Shown: positions 1 through 12,679, counted from the first letter of the stretch. The stretch is 64,000 nt of DNA from Haemonchus contortus (GCA_000469685.2 LS997565.1:13649922-13713921); one strand, 5' to 3'. Program-made: numbers and translations. Notes: a model not told the origin generated them from the sequence alone.

Positions 1-322
1 AACCGTCGGCCTTTATTTGTATTCAGACGGAAGCGAACTGTACAAGATGCATTCTTCCTTCTTTGCCTAGGTTCGTAGTATATTCTAAAAAAGAACTAAT
101 AACGTGAATCATTTGGTCATGTCACTGGATTCTGAAATGTGTGTTTATCGCTGAGTGTTCAGCTCGGAGGTAAGCCAAGCTGCGGTTGAAGCTAGGTTTG
201 GTTGTCGTTGTTCCCAGACACCCAAGCAATACTTTGCAAGAAACTTTGAAATGTCGTGCTGCTGCAGTTTAGCGATCCTGGTGTTTGAGCAGATTGTTCT
301 ATGTGTGTTTGTATGTACAAAG

Positions 323-328
323 TTTATT
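323..328 (-). promoter_or_regulatory. polyadenylation signal of the CC-domain gene
   Basis: AATAAA on the minus strand, about 60 bases downstream of the stop codon at 387. The spacing fits a nematode 3' end. Confidence 0.6.
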
Positions 329-386
329 ATACGATCAACACTCAATATCAATAATTTAAGAGACCATAGGAGCAGAGATTGTTCTT

Positions 387-3300
387 TCACTCGATAGGAT
401 AACACTTGTAATCATCAGCCACACAAATGTGGCTATCAGGACATTTGTCGTTCACGCATGGGCCAATCGGCTCGGCACCTTCACGTGCTCTCGCTAAAAA
501 TCTCGTCAATAACCAACCGTACAGCCTTAAAAAGCATAAAAAGTAAATATCAAAGACGAATATCACCTTCAACTTCAAAGGATGAGCTTTTATTCATTTG
601 GGAGAAGAAGCAGGGTTACATTCAAATTAGGTGGGTTGCTGTCGATGTATCAGGATATCAATGGTGCAACTGCACACATACATAAAAGAAAACTCGGTAG
701 GTGATTCCCGAATTGGGAGCAATGCCGTCGTGGTGAGCTTTGAGTGATTGGGGCAAGTCCGATTTGGATGGAATTATGGTTTAAAAGACATGCGAATACA
801 AAGGTTACGGTAGTTTGAGGGAACGTACGCGGAATACGTATACAGTGCCAAAGATGCCTAATTAAACGAGGGGTCCGTCCAAATTATGGTTTAGATTGCT
901 CCCGAATCGAAGGAACATCATAGGGTTACGGTAGAAGCAATGCAGACAACATAGAAGACACCCTTGTCACCAAGTACCGTATTCAGCACTCCACCAACAG
1001 TAGATGGGACAAATTTATGATTAATTCCTGACGAAAAAATGCACGGGCACATGATCAGAAGACTGTATCTACTGAATCAACGTGTCTGTCCATTTTAGTA
1101 AACATCTTTCCCATGACAGGCCTCTGAAGAGTTCATAAAGCCTCATGTTTCGCTCACTTATAATCCTGTCTAATCCTTTTTGCATTGATATCGTCCCAGC
1201 AGACCGATTCAGGGACGGGCAGTTTTTGTCTGCCTTAGGTCCTAAATTTGGGACTTGTAGGACATCTTTCAGTAGGCAAACTTCTCGTAGCGCCTAGTTT
1301 TCCATTAAGGATCCTTTCGCTCTCCATGGCACCCTTTTTCTGGGACATTAGCTCCAAATAGTTGCACTCTGAGATTAATTATCTTTTCGCCCTCAACTGG
1401 AGAGCATAAACTGTAAATTGAAGGATCTCTGCCTTTTATATGCTATCAGATTTTTTCCACAAACAATTTTTAAGATTTTTGAATATTTGATAGCTTATTT
1501 TTCAATAAACTCACGTATTGGTCGAATGCAGGTGTTATCATTGCACTGGTACGATTTAGGGCACAAATTATTGACACATGGTCCGAGCTCTTCGACTGAA
1601 AGGCACACATTTTGAAAAGCAAACTGTTGAAGAAGCTCTGTTTTCATTTTAGATACTTTGCTTTCAAACACTGTTAAGCAAGAAAAATTTCAGGCTCTCC
1701 CCGCTTAAGCGTGTCACTTTTGCAAAGCTTCTAGACGTAGAAATGACTTTAAAACAAAAGCAGCTCTCCTCTCTGCGTACTTTTTAGTTACTAAGATTAC
1801 CGCTTAAGACGAAGTATTCACTTCTGCATTTCATATGATCTCACCGCATTACAACTACATTAGTGCATTACAATTCTCGAGTGTTGAGCCTGACTTTCGA
1901 CGGGCTTTGTTTATTTGGATTTCCTAAGGACACCATCAAACGTTTTGCTCGTGAGAATTATCCCAGAAACTGTTTAGTTGCCCATTGAAAAGAACATGTC
2001 TTTATTCACTGGTAATGTTCAGTCAAAGAGAGAGAGAAGTACATTTTCTTGATTTCGGCTGTTAGGATTGGGCTCTACACGATAGGAAACTGAGTGGAAT
2101 CAACATTTGTTTAAATGACAAGAAACGGATTCTGTTAAAATTCTTCTCGAGTTTTAGCTAGAAGCTGTCAATAAAAGTAAATATTTTTCAAGTGGTAGCA
2201 ATGCTTTGATAGTTTTCCTGGGACTTTTTCACTTTGCACGACGCTTCCAAAGGGTTGAGCACCCTTTTTACCTACTTTTCTCAAGAGCTTCACAATAAGA
2301 AATCATCCGAATTCCTCTTCTGGAAGCCAATGACATCTTCTACAGCCGAAGACCTTCTACTTCTAGAGATTTCTCTCTAGTGTTGAGCAAACTTACTCTG
2401 ATCCATATCCGGTACACACTCAGAATCGTCGCACTGGAATCCACGTGGGCATCTGTTCAGAATACAGGGGCCAACGGCTTTCGGAGATCCTTAATGTCAT
2501 TGTTATAGTGCTCAATCTCAGTACTTGGTTCATTAAAACTTGAAAGCATAAAGAACCTTGAAATAAAATTCAAGTTTCCTAGGTAAATCAATCTTGAATC
2601 GGTATGCAACCTGGGGGAACTTTTCTTCTCGAATTTCCGCTCTCACTTTCCATTTCCTCAATTGTCGACACGAACGCGCCACTGTTTTCGCGGCGATTCC
2701 AGTGGTCATTCATTGAAAACTCAAGGTTTACCCAAATATGTACCATGCGCTTCAGCTGGAGCGAGTGCGGCGAGCGTGGTACCCTGTTCGGGACGAAATC
2801 CCACAACCGATTGCTCCCATACATTGTAGGCTCCTCTTCAATGTTATGGGAACATATTGTACCATTCAGTGCCTGTTCTGGCCTTTTACAAAAAAATAGT
2901 GATCCACTTTCACTTTTCCTCTGGCTTGTCGAGTTGCCTCCCAAAACTATTCGGCGTGTATAAAGAGTCGTGTGGGCAATAAATGTGCACGTGAGTCTCC
3001 TGTGGAGAACGGTAAGGGCAATCATGGTTGGCCCCAGCAGGTGCTGATTGGGAGTCCTACTTCACATTCGCCATCATGAATCCTAAGTTACAAGTATAAG
3101 TTTCGATTTTTGGGTTTTTCAACCAGACTGTAATGTACCTACAGTACTCTCCCCATCACCCAACGATGATGAATGCATGTCATTGCACGCTACGTATTTT
3201 TTTGTAACTTCACCTTTTTCACTTGAAATCAATATGTAGTAAGAGTGCTCTTCTAAAAACTCGACCCAAGCTGTTATAGCTCTTCATTCGGTCAAAGTTT

Positions 3301-3653
3301 CGGCGTTTTCACCTTCGTCAGAGATTGGGAGCCAAAAAGATTTGGGATCAGGTGTCTGAGATTCATCGAAAGTCAATCATTGTCACTCTGTAGTCTTTCC
3401 CTGACAAATCCGAATCCAAAGGTTTATCTCTCACTAGTGGTCTCGACTAAGGAAAAGGAGAGGTGAGAGTGGATTTCAGTCTTTTTCCAGAACCTTTTCA
3501 CGAGCGAAAAAAGGTAAAAAAGAAAGGAAGCTGAAATAATTACTATCGACGTTACTCGTGGACGGCCGGTGACTCACCGTATCTGATGTCTGTGGCAGTT
3601 GATAAACAGAAACCGATAGCGAAAAGGACAAAATGGATGATGACCGGTTGCAT
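387..3653 (-). CDS. small secreted protein with three CC-type cysteine modules
   Basis: A 114-residue protein assembled from four minus-strand exons: 3578-3653, 2397-2477, 1515-1595 and 387-493. Exon 1 encodes a signal peptide starting MQPVIIHFVLFAIGFCLS and ends at a GTGAGT donor. Each other exon carries one module of the form GPC-x4-CP-x4-C-x(4-6)-C (for example GPCILNRCPRGFQC). This matches the nematode CC domain as I remember it (Pfam PF04942). All introns are phase 1, two exons are exactly 81 bases, and the summed length of 345 bases gives a clean frame to TAG/TGA with no internal stop. The one-module-per-exon layout suggests growth by exon duplication. The protein should be exported and disulphide bonded; no enzymatic role can be read from it. 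Further phase 1 exons could be hidden in the introns without disturbing the frame. The 5' end may be trans-spliced; no TATA is seen. Confidence 0.75.
3245..3350. repeat. partial copy of a foldback MITE
   Basis: Contains GACCCAAGCTGTTATAGCTC and a GTTTCGGCGTTTTCACC-like stretch. On the reverse strand this resembles one arm of the element at 5370-5765. Only one arm is recognisable. Confidence 0.4.
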
Positions 3654-4597
3654 GACTGAGGTGAATGGGAGTCGAATGACCACAGAGGCCTCGAGGTCCA
3701 CCCTGACCACTCCCTCTAATGGAAGCGTGGCTGACCACTTCGGTTGTTGTCATTGTGTACACAAAGCACTCGATTCAGCGTTATACGCAAGAAAACAGCA
3801 CCACAAAAAGGCGAAGTGTTCAAACAATCGACCAGTTCACCGATCAGCTTGCTGCTCGAAAACTTGTGTACATTACTCGAAAAAGCCGTCTTCAGAAGGG
3901 TAGCGGGTTTCCAAATTGGGTATAGATGACTATTTCGGATGTGGTTAGGATATCGGTATGTACAAAACCGCTTTACCTCTCCAGGAAACTCTAACTTAGT
4001 GAAATCTGCCTATATCGACCCTAATTTCCGACAGCGTAAATTGTTTCTCGCAGGACTCGATGAAAGATCTTGGCCTCACTCATGGGAGAAAAGTTCTCAG
4101 CACCGTCTCCAATCAAACTTTATGATAAGATGTAAAGGGCAGGAAGACCCAGTTTCATTGTGTACGTTTTGATTGGAGTTGAAGTTTGTAGTAACAGTAG
4201 CGTAAAAGACTGCTGAGCTGTGGGTTTACCGTGAAATTCACTCTGTAAAGATCCGTTGGTGGGTAATTCATCTCTAACCAGAGTAATCGGAGAGTTTACA
4301 TTGGTTCAAGCAAACTAGAAGTCGGCAGTCCTACTGCAGGACCTCATCAGCAATAAAGCAGAAATAGGGCCGTCGTCAAAGGAGGTGATGGGCTTCTATA
4401 GTGTATTCATTCAGATGTCTGAAACTCTCAACTGAGAGGAAATTGACTTTAATAATACAATTCGAATTAAGGTCCTGATTACATACATTTTTGACTACGG
4501 TAACCCTATTTTCTGCCGTGAACCTTCGCGTACAGGCAACTCTACTCGGTCCCGCTGTTGATAAAAATAGTTCAATTACAAGTTTTAGACATTTTAC

Positions 4598-4827
4598 CTT
4601 TCGTTCCGCTCTAATCGTCCTTAATCGTGCCTCTCGTGCTTGATCAATTTAATGTGGCAGCGGAGCGTTTCTATTTAGTTCTTCATACAAAACCTCCTTG
4701 GTCTCGCTAATCAAGCAAATTAAGTTTTTATTTTCAGCGAACTCTTGCACATTGAACCACTCCCTTTTGTCTTTTAGTACAAATTTACGGTAATTTCTTC
4801 TTGCCATTGAATCGGATGTGATCGCCA
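4598..4827 (-). pseudogene. unidentified coding-like exon with an in-frame stop
   Basis: After an acceptor at 4828-4829 the minus strand reads 59 codons (motifs MARRNYRKFVLKDKREWF and ETKEVLYEELNRNAPL), then a single TAA at 4649-4651. It then continues in the same frame for 17 charged codons ending RAERK exactly at a GTAAAA donor (exon end 4598). The strongly polar, Lys/Glu-rich composition and the matching splice signals suggest decayed coding sequence, from a gene or a retroelement. I do not recognise the family. Confidence 0.35.
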
Positions 4828-5369
4828 CTAAAATCGTCCGGAAATCAATCAAGTGAATTGCTGATCGAAGAACACGAGAAGAATCGGGCTGCTAATAGAG
4901 GTAGTAGAAGTTTCACTACTTACATAAGTAAGTGAGTACTTGGGTCTTCTTCACCTTATCATCCTTGCATAACACCGCTTAACTTCAATTTTTACTCCTT
5001 TCTGGATTTTTCTGGAATTCTACGCGCGTGACCGTGAGGTTTACATTGCATGGGTAGCGCCGATAGCCAGGTGAAGCCATGACAGCACCGACGTAAAGGA
5101 AGCGAATGATACCGAATCCATTTGAGGCCGACCATCCTGCTAATCATCGCTTGGGCTGGGATCCCATTCAAAACTGTAACACCACAAGAGGCAAGCAGAG
5201 AAGATGGGGTATCTCCCAATCCCTCAGGTTTTACGAAATTGAATGAAGGGAAGTAATTTATTCATTATTTTCTCTTCCTTCTCAACTCAATTTGACATCT
5301 CACTCCTGCTGACGTTTTTCGGCTTTCTTAGTAATCTCCTAAACTGACACAGCTAATATAGTTGTATTC

Positions 5370-5765
5370 CGTTCTTCTCTGAAGCCTCAGCCAAATGTTA
5401 CACTTTTTATTGGACTAACGTTTTGGTCAGTCGCCTTCATCAAAGCCTGAAAGCCAAGAAGCATTTGTTATTCATCTGATCAAACGACGTTCAGTTCTCA
5501 TCTTAGTTCAAGTGTGGCCATAGATATCTAACAAGATCTCCGAAGAGGAGCGTTGGAGGTAATCTTTTAGGCATCTAAGGTGGGTTGTGATTTACAAAAT
5601 CTTCTTGGGTATTAATAGCTCAATTGACCAAAGCTGAGGTCTGAACGTCGTTTGATCAGGGTCAACTTCAAATGTATTTTGGCTTACAAACTTAGTCGGA
5701 GGGCCGGCCGAAACGCTAGCCTTATAACGATTGTAACAGCTTGGCCGAGGCTCCAGAGAGAGGCA
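5370..5765. repeat. foldback MITE with long imperfect inverted repeats
   Basis: The two ends pair as reverse complements over roughly 100 bases each. Outer sequence TCTCTGAAGCCTCAGCC pairs with GGCCGAGGCTCCAGAGA, and a perfect 19-base pair lies inside (5476-5494 with 5641-5659, CTGATCAAACGACGTTCAG). There is no coding capacity. A related single arm lies at 3245-3350. Confidence 0.6.
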
Positions 5766-6215
5766 GCCAAGACATCAAGATATCATGCCATGATTAAGTG
5801 AGAGTCGAATATGGCTTCTTCTAAAGAATGCGGATAGTTTTTCAGAAGTTCTAGTGTTGGACCATGAACACTGAGAAAGGGTACTGAAATCCCGTCCCTT
5901 CATTATCGATTTGCTTCTGAATTCCTACCACTCTCTTTTTTCTACTCATTTTCACTGTAATCGAACAGCGGTAGTGCAGCGGCTACAAAACTTCAATGAT
6001 GCTTCTTGTTAATTAAGCTAAGGGCTAACTGAAGAATGATTTCAGGGCAGTCATAATATGGACTGTTCAAATTCTTATAACTTACTATCTTGAAAGGACG
6101 TAACGGTACATACAGCCTACCTCCTTACTTTTTTTGAACTATACTTATACTTATATCACTACTTATATCATGATTTTTTGACACTAACATCTGCGTTACC
6201 GATATCCTCTCTCTC

Positions 6216-6218
<3 letters not shown>

Positions 6219-6250
<32 letters not shown>
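6219..6250. repeat. AT dinucleotide microsatellite
   Basis: About 16 AT units, directly preceded by a short CT run. Confidence 0.95.
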
Positions 6251-6252
<2 letters not shown>

Positions 6253-7074
6253 ATATTTGTATACATATTTGTATTTACATTAGCTGTTCATTAATGCTGT
6301 TTTGGGTTTATCTTTGAGGTGTGTTTGTTTGTTTTTGATGTTTCTTTCACATTTTCCGTAAGGGCTTGTAATAAATTTCAAATTTATTGATCGAATTGTT
6401 ATTTGTTGGATCAATATTCACTTATATATTGAACTAATTACTCACACATACCGTTTCACGCGTCTCAGAAGGGTTTATTGTGGTTTGCTGAGAAGAGTCT
6501 AGCCAATTTCGGTTAACAGTGAAACTAACCATTACATCTTAGGAGATAACTTTCTCTATTTCATAGAACATTAGAAATAGTCATTAGTCACCGCTCTGTA
6601 TGAAGAAACTTTGGTGGTGCCATTTGAATCACATGGTAATTAAAGAAATGATATTTGATTGGCCTTGGGAATAATTCCAGGTGATCTGTCATATAATGGA
6701 TAGGTTAAAGAGCATGGAAAAACACTTTTGGGAGGCCCATAGACTAATTACCGTTCTTGAAATTCTTTAATAACAAGTAATTGATGTTTTGCGGGAACAG
6801 AATAGAAACTGGTTTAATTAATTCGTTGTTTGACCTTGGCCATTGTGAGTGACAGCAATTTTTTCAGCCACACAAAAACCCAAAACACAGAAGAAACCTC
6901 ACCCAAAAAGGAAATCATTGGATCTGTGAAATTCTACGAGATCTTCGTTCTTTCATGAGTTCGACAGCTCTTTGATCCGATAACCGGCTGTCCATTCGTA
7001 CCTCGTTTACGTGTTTGCTAAGTACCCTCGGAAATTTTATGTACCGCTAACAACAACGAAAAAATTGGCAGGAA

Positions 7075-7400
7075 CTTGGCAGATGAACCTAATCCTTCCT
7101 GGTGGTGGCCGAATTTGAAAAATTTGCTGTCATCGGATAAGTTAGTTCAATCCTCATATTCTGTATACTGACACTTGTTGTCCCGTTAATCATCGAAGTT
7201 CTCGTCCCAGTAACTTCTCCATTGGTCTCGTCGCGAGCCAGTGTAGTCCAGTGGATTGTTTTCGCTCGAGGAACACGGGCAAAGCATTCCTTTCGTTGAG
7301 AGCTTCCGTGAAAAATTCTGACCATAGTCCTGGTGGACATCGTTCGACGTCCTAAGGGATCCAGTTAGTAATCATCATGGTCCAAGAGCCATCATAATAC
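7075..7400 (-). pseudogene. RTE-type non-LTR retrotransposon, decayed 3' end
   Basis: Minus-strand frames contain KTIHWTTLARDE and, in a shifted frame, FFTEALNERNALP. These are typical of the C-terminal tail of nematode RTE reverse transcriptases (pattern DVKRTPGR...RWSDFF...HWTTLARD...RYW). At least one frameshift is present and nothing of the polymerase core is seen. It is a 5'-truncated insertion like those at 43550, 45585 and 48420. Confidence 0.6.
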
Positions 7401-8759
7401 CGTATAACGCAACCGTCCCAGCTACCCTTTGGCTGCTTGGTGACTTCTGATGATTTTCTCTATCTCTCGCTGTTTTTCGAATAGGTTTGAAATGAGAAAA
7501 CTGTGAAGAAATTGTCATCAAAGATCTGCAACGTGCAGTCCTTGAGTTATTGTTCGATGTGTGTTAGGTAATATAAGAGGGTGAAAATTGTCATATAATG
7601 GAGGTTCAGCGAACACTTCGTTTCTATGAGGCTGGGGTAAAATAATAAATGTTTGAAGGCCAAGCGTTCTAATGACAGTTCCGGTTCATTAGTTCAATCT
7701 TGACGTGAGAAAGTAGAAGATTTTTCTGTCACCGTTCATAAGGGTTGATGTATTAGGTCGCTCGATATGTAACAACAACCAAAGTCAACAACAAGTTCAA
7801 CAAGTTTTTGGATTCAGAATCCAACTATCAGAATGAAACTTTCATTCAACAGAATCGTTGCCATCGCTGTTTCGGAAATGCCTCAATGACGGCAAGACAC
7901 TCCCTGTTAAATGCTCTTAACTCCTCATAAAACACATCCTTCTTTTTTCAGGGTGATCAGTGGTTGGGAAATGGTGACTAGTAGCCCTTCGTCCACCACA
8001 ATGTGTATAGTAACATCTTGTAAGAACATCTAACCCGGTCGGAGGGAAATTGAAGGATGGCACAGAATCTGACGAAATATCTAAGCAAGTCAGCCATTGA
8101 CCAAGCTTCTCATTTTCAAGAAAGCTTACGGAGTTTGGAGGACAGGTGGATCAAGAGGAAAATGTGGAGGAGAAGAAGGTTCTGGTTGGTTCTGAACTGA
8201 AGAAGTTGAAAAGGTTGCAAAAGGCGATTAAGGAAAAGAGAGTGGAATGGCAAAGCGCAACTTTTTAAAGGGAGCGTAACTGCAAAGTTTGCTCGAACCC
8301 GCACCCTCCTTTCCCGCACTTTGCTATGTAGGGCTTCAGTATCGGGATCGTGTAAGCGGTCTAATCCATTAAAGGAAAGCTGAGTTTATCAGCGGGCGTC
8401 AAAAAGTGGTCTGCGGTAGACTCCGCTCCGTTTCGCAGTGAAGAATAAGTCGGCTAAACTATCGGAATTATGAGTACCCAAAAAGCAGTTCCCTAATCTC
8501 CGTGTATTAGTAGCATAGATTTCAGGAAAAAAGTCCCATTTAGATCTGCTTCTCCCGGGTCGTCACGTCTTTGCCTGCCTCAAATTTTGCTTATTGCACT
8601 ATGCGATTGCAACGTAGAATACTCAGTGGAGTATGAAGAAATTTACTCCCATTCGCCAAATTAGTTGCTTTCTAATGCATTTGAACATGAAGGACATTTA
8701 GATCAAATGGCAATGCATTCCATACATTTTGTTGCACATTGTACCAAAATGATTGTAAA

Positions 8760-8930
8760 TTTTGTTTTAATACAATAGATCTAATTGAGAAACAAATCTA
8801 CTTGTTACTGTTACTGTTATCTACTGTCACTTGTTACTTCGATGTCAACAACTGCTTGCTAGAGCTAATGCAAAGCACAGAGGGAGTGTCCATTATGGAA
8901 CAATCAAGCGGTATTAAAATGAGAGATTCA
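8760..8930. repeat. dispersed repeat, copy 1
   Basis: The core TCAACAACTGCTTGCTAGAG, followed by a GGGAGTGTCC-type stretch and TATTAAAATG, recurs at 12680-12835 in diverged form. No termini or coding capacity are identified. Confidence 0.4.
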
Positions 8931-9530
8931 GAGCAGGGAAACAGAATATCTCCCAAGCCAATGATCCTGCAGCTGACGACTTGATGGTTGCATTCAGAGT
9001 CTGAGTCGTGCAACCACTGACGATGGCGAGGTATCGATCCTGCCCAACTGGTGACGATCGATTTCCTGACTTTGCTGTTGGATATTTAGTCTTATGTTTC
9101 AATCTGCTGTGGAATCGAACAATCAACCGTGAGAAGCATTCTCAAAAGCGGCAACTATTAGGTTTACAATTAATCATAAGAAGTTTATAAGCGGAACATT
9201 AAAGCGTGGATCTGTTGCAGCGCAGTAAGAAGGTTACATCCTGCGGACAGTGAACTGCGGCCATACTTCATCAGCTCGTCGCCATTACCAGATGTACGTC
9301 ATCAACTCAAAATGCAGTCTGCTAGCTAAGCTGATAGCTGAGAATCACAGGTATTTCCTAATCTTGTAACGGTATGCAACCAATGAGATGAGCTGATGTT
9401 TTTGCGTTGTGACTTCATCGATACAATACATTTCTCTTTGTTAGTTATTCAACGTCAACGAAACTGGTCGTGTTCGATTTCAATTCTGTCTGTAACAACG
9501 ATTTAATGTGCATACATGTTCAAAATCCAA

Positions 9531-9540
9531 TTTATTTATT
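9531..9540 (-). promoter_or_regulatory. polyadenylation signals of YGDE gene A
   Basis: Two overlapping AATAAA hexamers on the minus strand, about 105-110 bases downstream of the stop codon at 9643. Confidence 0.45.
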
Positions 9541-9642
9541 GAAAAATAAACATTTTGCTACAACGTATCAATTCCATACTAGAAAAAATTCTACCACTAG
9601 TCCACGAAATTCAAAAAAATCGAAATCTGTCTTATCTTGGTT

Positions 9643-10760
9643 TTACTGTGCCTTTGGGAGTTGCTTAGGAAGAAGTTTGAAGGTGTACCTTTTCTTACGA
9701 TACCCGCTCTGTTCTACAGCTGGTTCCTGTACGGGCGCCTGAACCACTGTAGCAACTGTCTGTTCTTCCACAGGCTCTTGGACGAAGGAGGGACTCATTG
9801 CGGGAGTAACCGCCTCATCGCCGTATGCGTTGCCTCGCTTCACAACTGAACGCAAATTCTTCTTTGACTCACGAATAATTAGAACATACAAAATAAACAA
9901 AAATTCATGCCCGGTCGTTCTTCAGAGCCGTCTAAAAAATACATCGAATATGTTTAGCTATAAGAAACGCAAAAGGTTCATTTTCGCAGGGGAATCATTT
10001 TTGAATGTTCGCTTCAAGGTGTGTTGTCTGGATGAAGACCCCCATGCGCTAGTCTAATTCGTAGTTGTCACCTCAAAAGCGGTCGTGGATAGTGCCGTAA
10101 AATAGCTCGTTACAATTAAGAATAAGTACCAACCAGAAAGTTCTCAATTTCGCTCAATGAACATCCTCAAAATCCCTTATATTGGAGTACTGAAAAGACT
10201 GTTCAATGTGCCGAATGCCTATTTGGTCAAGGCAGTGGACTAATTGTCTCAGCAAGTCTAAGTACCTCTCTTAGAACCTCATAGAGCCCGAGGAAAACTC
10301 ATCACACCCAATCCACTGCCTAGGTGCCTATACTGCCGATCCGGAATGTTTTGAACTTTCTGCGGGCGCTTGAAGCAACAACTTTCCTATATCATGCAGG
10401 TATGGGTAAACTATCTATTATCTCCAGCCCACATCACTTAGAGATCTAAACATTTTGAATGAAAGCCTGCTGCATCAGCTCAGCAAGCTACAACAAATTA
10501 ACGTAAAGCATTTGATGTGATCAGAAATGTTGAGCTTGATATAGCTACAGCTGCTTGCTACTGGACAACGAATGCACGTTTGAAGTGTGGCAAATATAAG
10601 ATATTTGCGCAATAATTGTAAGACTAGGCTCTTCAGAAAAGAAAGTGGTTATCTGGAAATACCTACCAGGGCCCACTGCTCTAGGAGCTACTCGAGCACG
10701 AAGCAGACGAGCGCTAGTTGCATGGAGAATAATCAAAAGGCAAAGGACTCGGTAGAACAT
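9643..10760 (-). CDS. YGDE gene A: short secreted precursor with a single NAYGDE module
   Basis: Two minus-strand exons, 10667-10760 and 9643-9845, give 98 residues. Exon 1 encodes a signal peptide (MFYRVLCLLIILHATSA) followed by an Arg-rich spacer. It ends in a split codon G|TT (Val), as in genes B and C. Exon 2 starts VVKR and carries one module, GNAYGDEAVTPAM... to EQSGY. RKKR and a basic tail (YTFKLLPKQLPKAQ) follow. The KR and RKKR sites look like prohormone or furin cleavage sites that would release one peptide of about 45 residues ending in Gly-Tyr. The 821-base intron starts GTAGGT and ends GTTCAG. Exon 2 is secure by its similarity to genes B and C. Exon 1 rests on phase, signal peptide and a TATA box just upstream. 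Function is unknown: a peptide precursor or a structural secreted protein are both possible. Confidence 0.65.
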
Positions 10761-10787
10761 GATTGCTGTAGCGTCGACCTTAGCACA

Positions 10788-10796
10788 ATTTATATG
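10788..10796 (-). promoter_or_regulatory. TATA box of YGDE gene A
   Basis: The minus strand reads GCATATAAATTG about 30 bases upstream of the ATG at 10760. Gene C has a TATA box at nearly the same spacing. Confidence 0.5.
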
Positions 10797-12679
10797 CAGT
10801 TGTCAGTGGCCGGCAATACAAGAAAAAGAGCGGTCATACCCATCGAAGGAACGAGTCTACCCTTGAAAGAGTACGTCGCCTTTTCCTTCATTGAAATTTC
10901 TCCACTATCAAAAAAGCACGTTGCGAAAGGGGCTGTTGTGAGACACAAATTAGAGATGGGTCAATAAATCAACTTTTTTCTTGAAGCAATAATTTATGGT
11001 GATTCGAGGTTTCCTTCATTTTATTTTTGAAAAGTCTGAGTCTGCTTGCTCAGTTCGTTCGTCTTATCCCCTCTTTGGGGCGCTGTTCCGTGGCACAAGC
11101 GTTTTTGTACTTACACCACAAGAAATTTCACAGTGTCTGTAGAAATAACGCATGCCTCGAAAAAATAACCTATGACAAAAGTCGATTTTTCAAGTTAGGT
11201 GTAGTTTATTACGCATAGAATTGCGTCCTAACCATTGAGCGAATTGGGAGCTTCTTATGAAGTGGAACGCACGCATTTATATGAACGGTGTAATAACGTG
11301 CAGAGTATTTATAGATAAGTAAGGGCATGGGAGTTTTTGGGAGTTCTGAGGTTCCTTATTCTTCGCTTGAATTGTTGAACCTTTGTTATGAGGTGTACAT
11401 CCTTTTTGGAATGGTTACGTATCAACCACCAGTCACGTTTCTCGTTGATATGATGAAAGTGCTTCGACACATTCTGTCGCCATAACATCTCTTGCCATTT
11501 TTCAGCCTTCTCTTCTCTGAGATAGTCCTGTTTCACAATGTATGCTACTTACTATTCACTCTGCATATGACACTCATGCTCTTGGAGCGCTAACTTTGAA
11601 TCTTCCATTTGTGCAGTGTTATAATCTTTAGCACTAATAATCTCCTCTATCTACTATCTCTATCTATCTCCTCTTCCATCCTCGAACAGCAACGAAAAGA
11701 CCGAAGTAAGGGTGTGTTCGTTAGGACGAGTTAAGAATTCCCTATCTTCATGTTTTCACGGTCACCGATCTGAGTCCTTGAAAGCAAAAATCTATGATAA
11801 AAATGGGTCCTGAAATATTATTCTGGAATAATCTCTAACCATCACTCATAGCAAATGGATTATCAGGCAGGAGTGTCGGTCTCAATGGAACGTAATAAAT
11901 ACTCGAAGATGTTTCCAATGTACGTCACACTCATAAAAGGCAATATTTCAACGGTCTTATAGAGGCCTTACAATGGAGCACTTATGTAGAAGTTCCAATT
12001 GATCAGAAACCATCGCATTATCTGACACAACAACTAAATAACAACAATAACAATGACGGAATAAGAATGTGAGAACAACATTAAAGAACAAAAATGTGAA
12101 GAATACAGCAGCACAAAATTTATAAAACGTGCAATCACGGCCCATAGTGACAGAGCAGCGCGATTTCTTAGCATTTTTATCAAGACCGCTTGCTGTAGCC
12201 ACCAGTTTAGGCAACTGCACACGGCAGGAATCTCGTCCAAAATCCCTTCTATACAAATTCCATCAATATCGCAAAATCTCCTGCATAAATTAGTTTGAAG
12301 AAGACAAAGTAGTCAACACCGCAGGAATTCCCATTTTGCGATGCTCGATTCTGCTTACACCAACACTTCCGTCGTTTCATTTGAAAAAGGAACATTGGAT
12401 TTATCATGTAATGTACTTTTGATGCGCATGTTAACTTTTTTGCGGCCTCCTCTGTGAGCCCAGTGAACACCTCTATTCCGTCACAACGATACTGAACATC
12501 TTTAATGGAAGACAAGGGTGGAGAAATTAATGGACTGGATTCCTTTTTCAATTTTTTTTAGTTACTGACGACACCATCAAATTACACAGAAGGTACTTAG
12601 ACAAATCAGTACAATCGGACAATATACTTAGTAAAACACAACTGATTAGGCCTTCTGCCTAGAATGATTACAAATTTTA

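Larger units (their letters stand above)
3654..9642. other. intergenic stretch between the CC-domain gene and YGDE gene A
   Basis: No complete gene is supported here. It holds a coding-like remnant (4598-4827), a MITE (5370-5765), an AT microsatellite (6219-6250), an RTE tail (about 7075-7400) and one copy of a dispersed repeat (8760-8930). The remaining open frames are short, lack paired splice sites, and look like chance. Confidence 0.6.

Noticed and set aside
2588..3025. 145-codon minus-strand frame inside the CC-domain gene span
   Set aside because: It lies in an intron of the CC gene, overlaps an open frame on the other strand, and has no recognisable motif or cysteine module.
5000..5220. 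Minus-strand frame with GFTWLSALPMQCKPHG
   Set aside because: It may be part of a repeat, but no termini, copy or family could be established within the window.
11957..12551. Two minus-strand frames, one with YRCDGIEVFTGLTEEAAKKL
   Set aside because: There is a possible acceptor before the second frame, but no consistent donor, upstream signal exon or family. Evidence is too thin for a gene.
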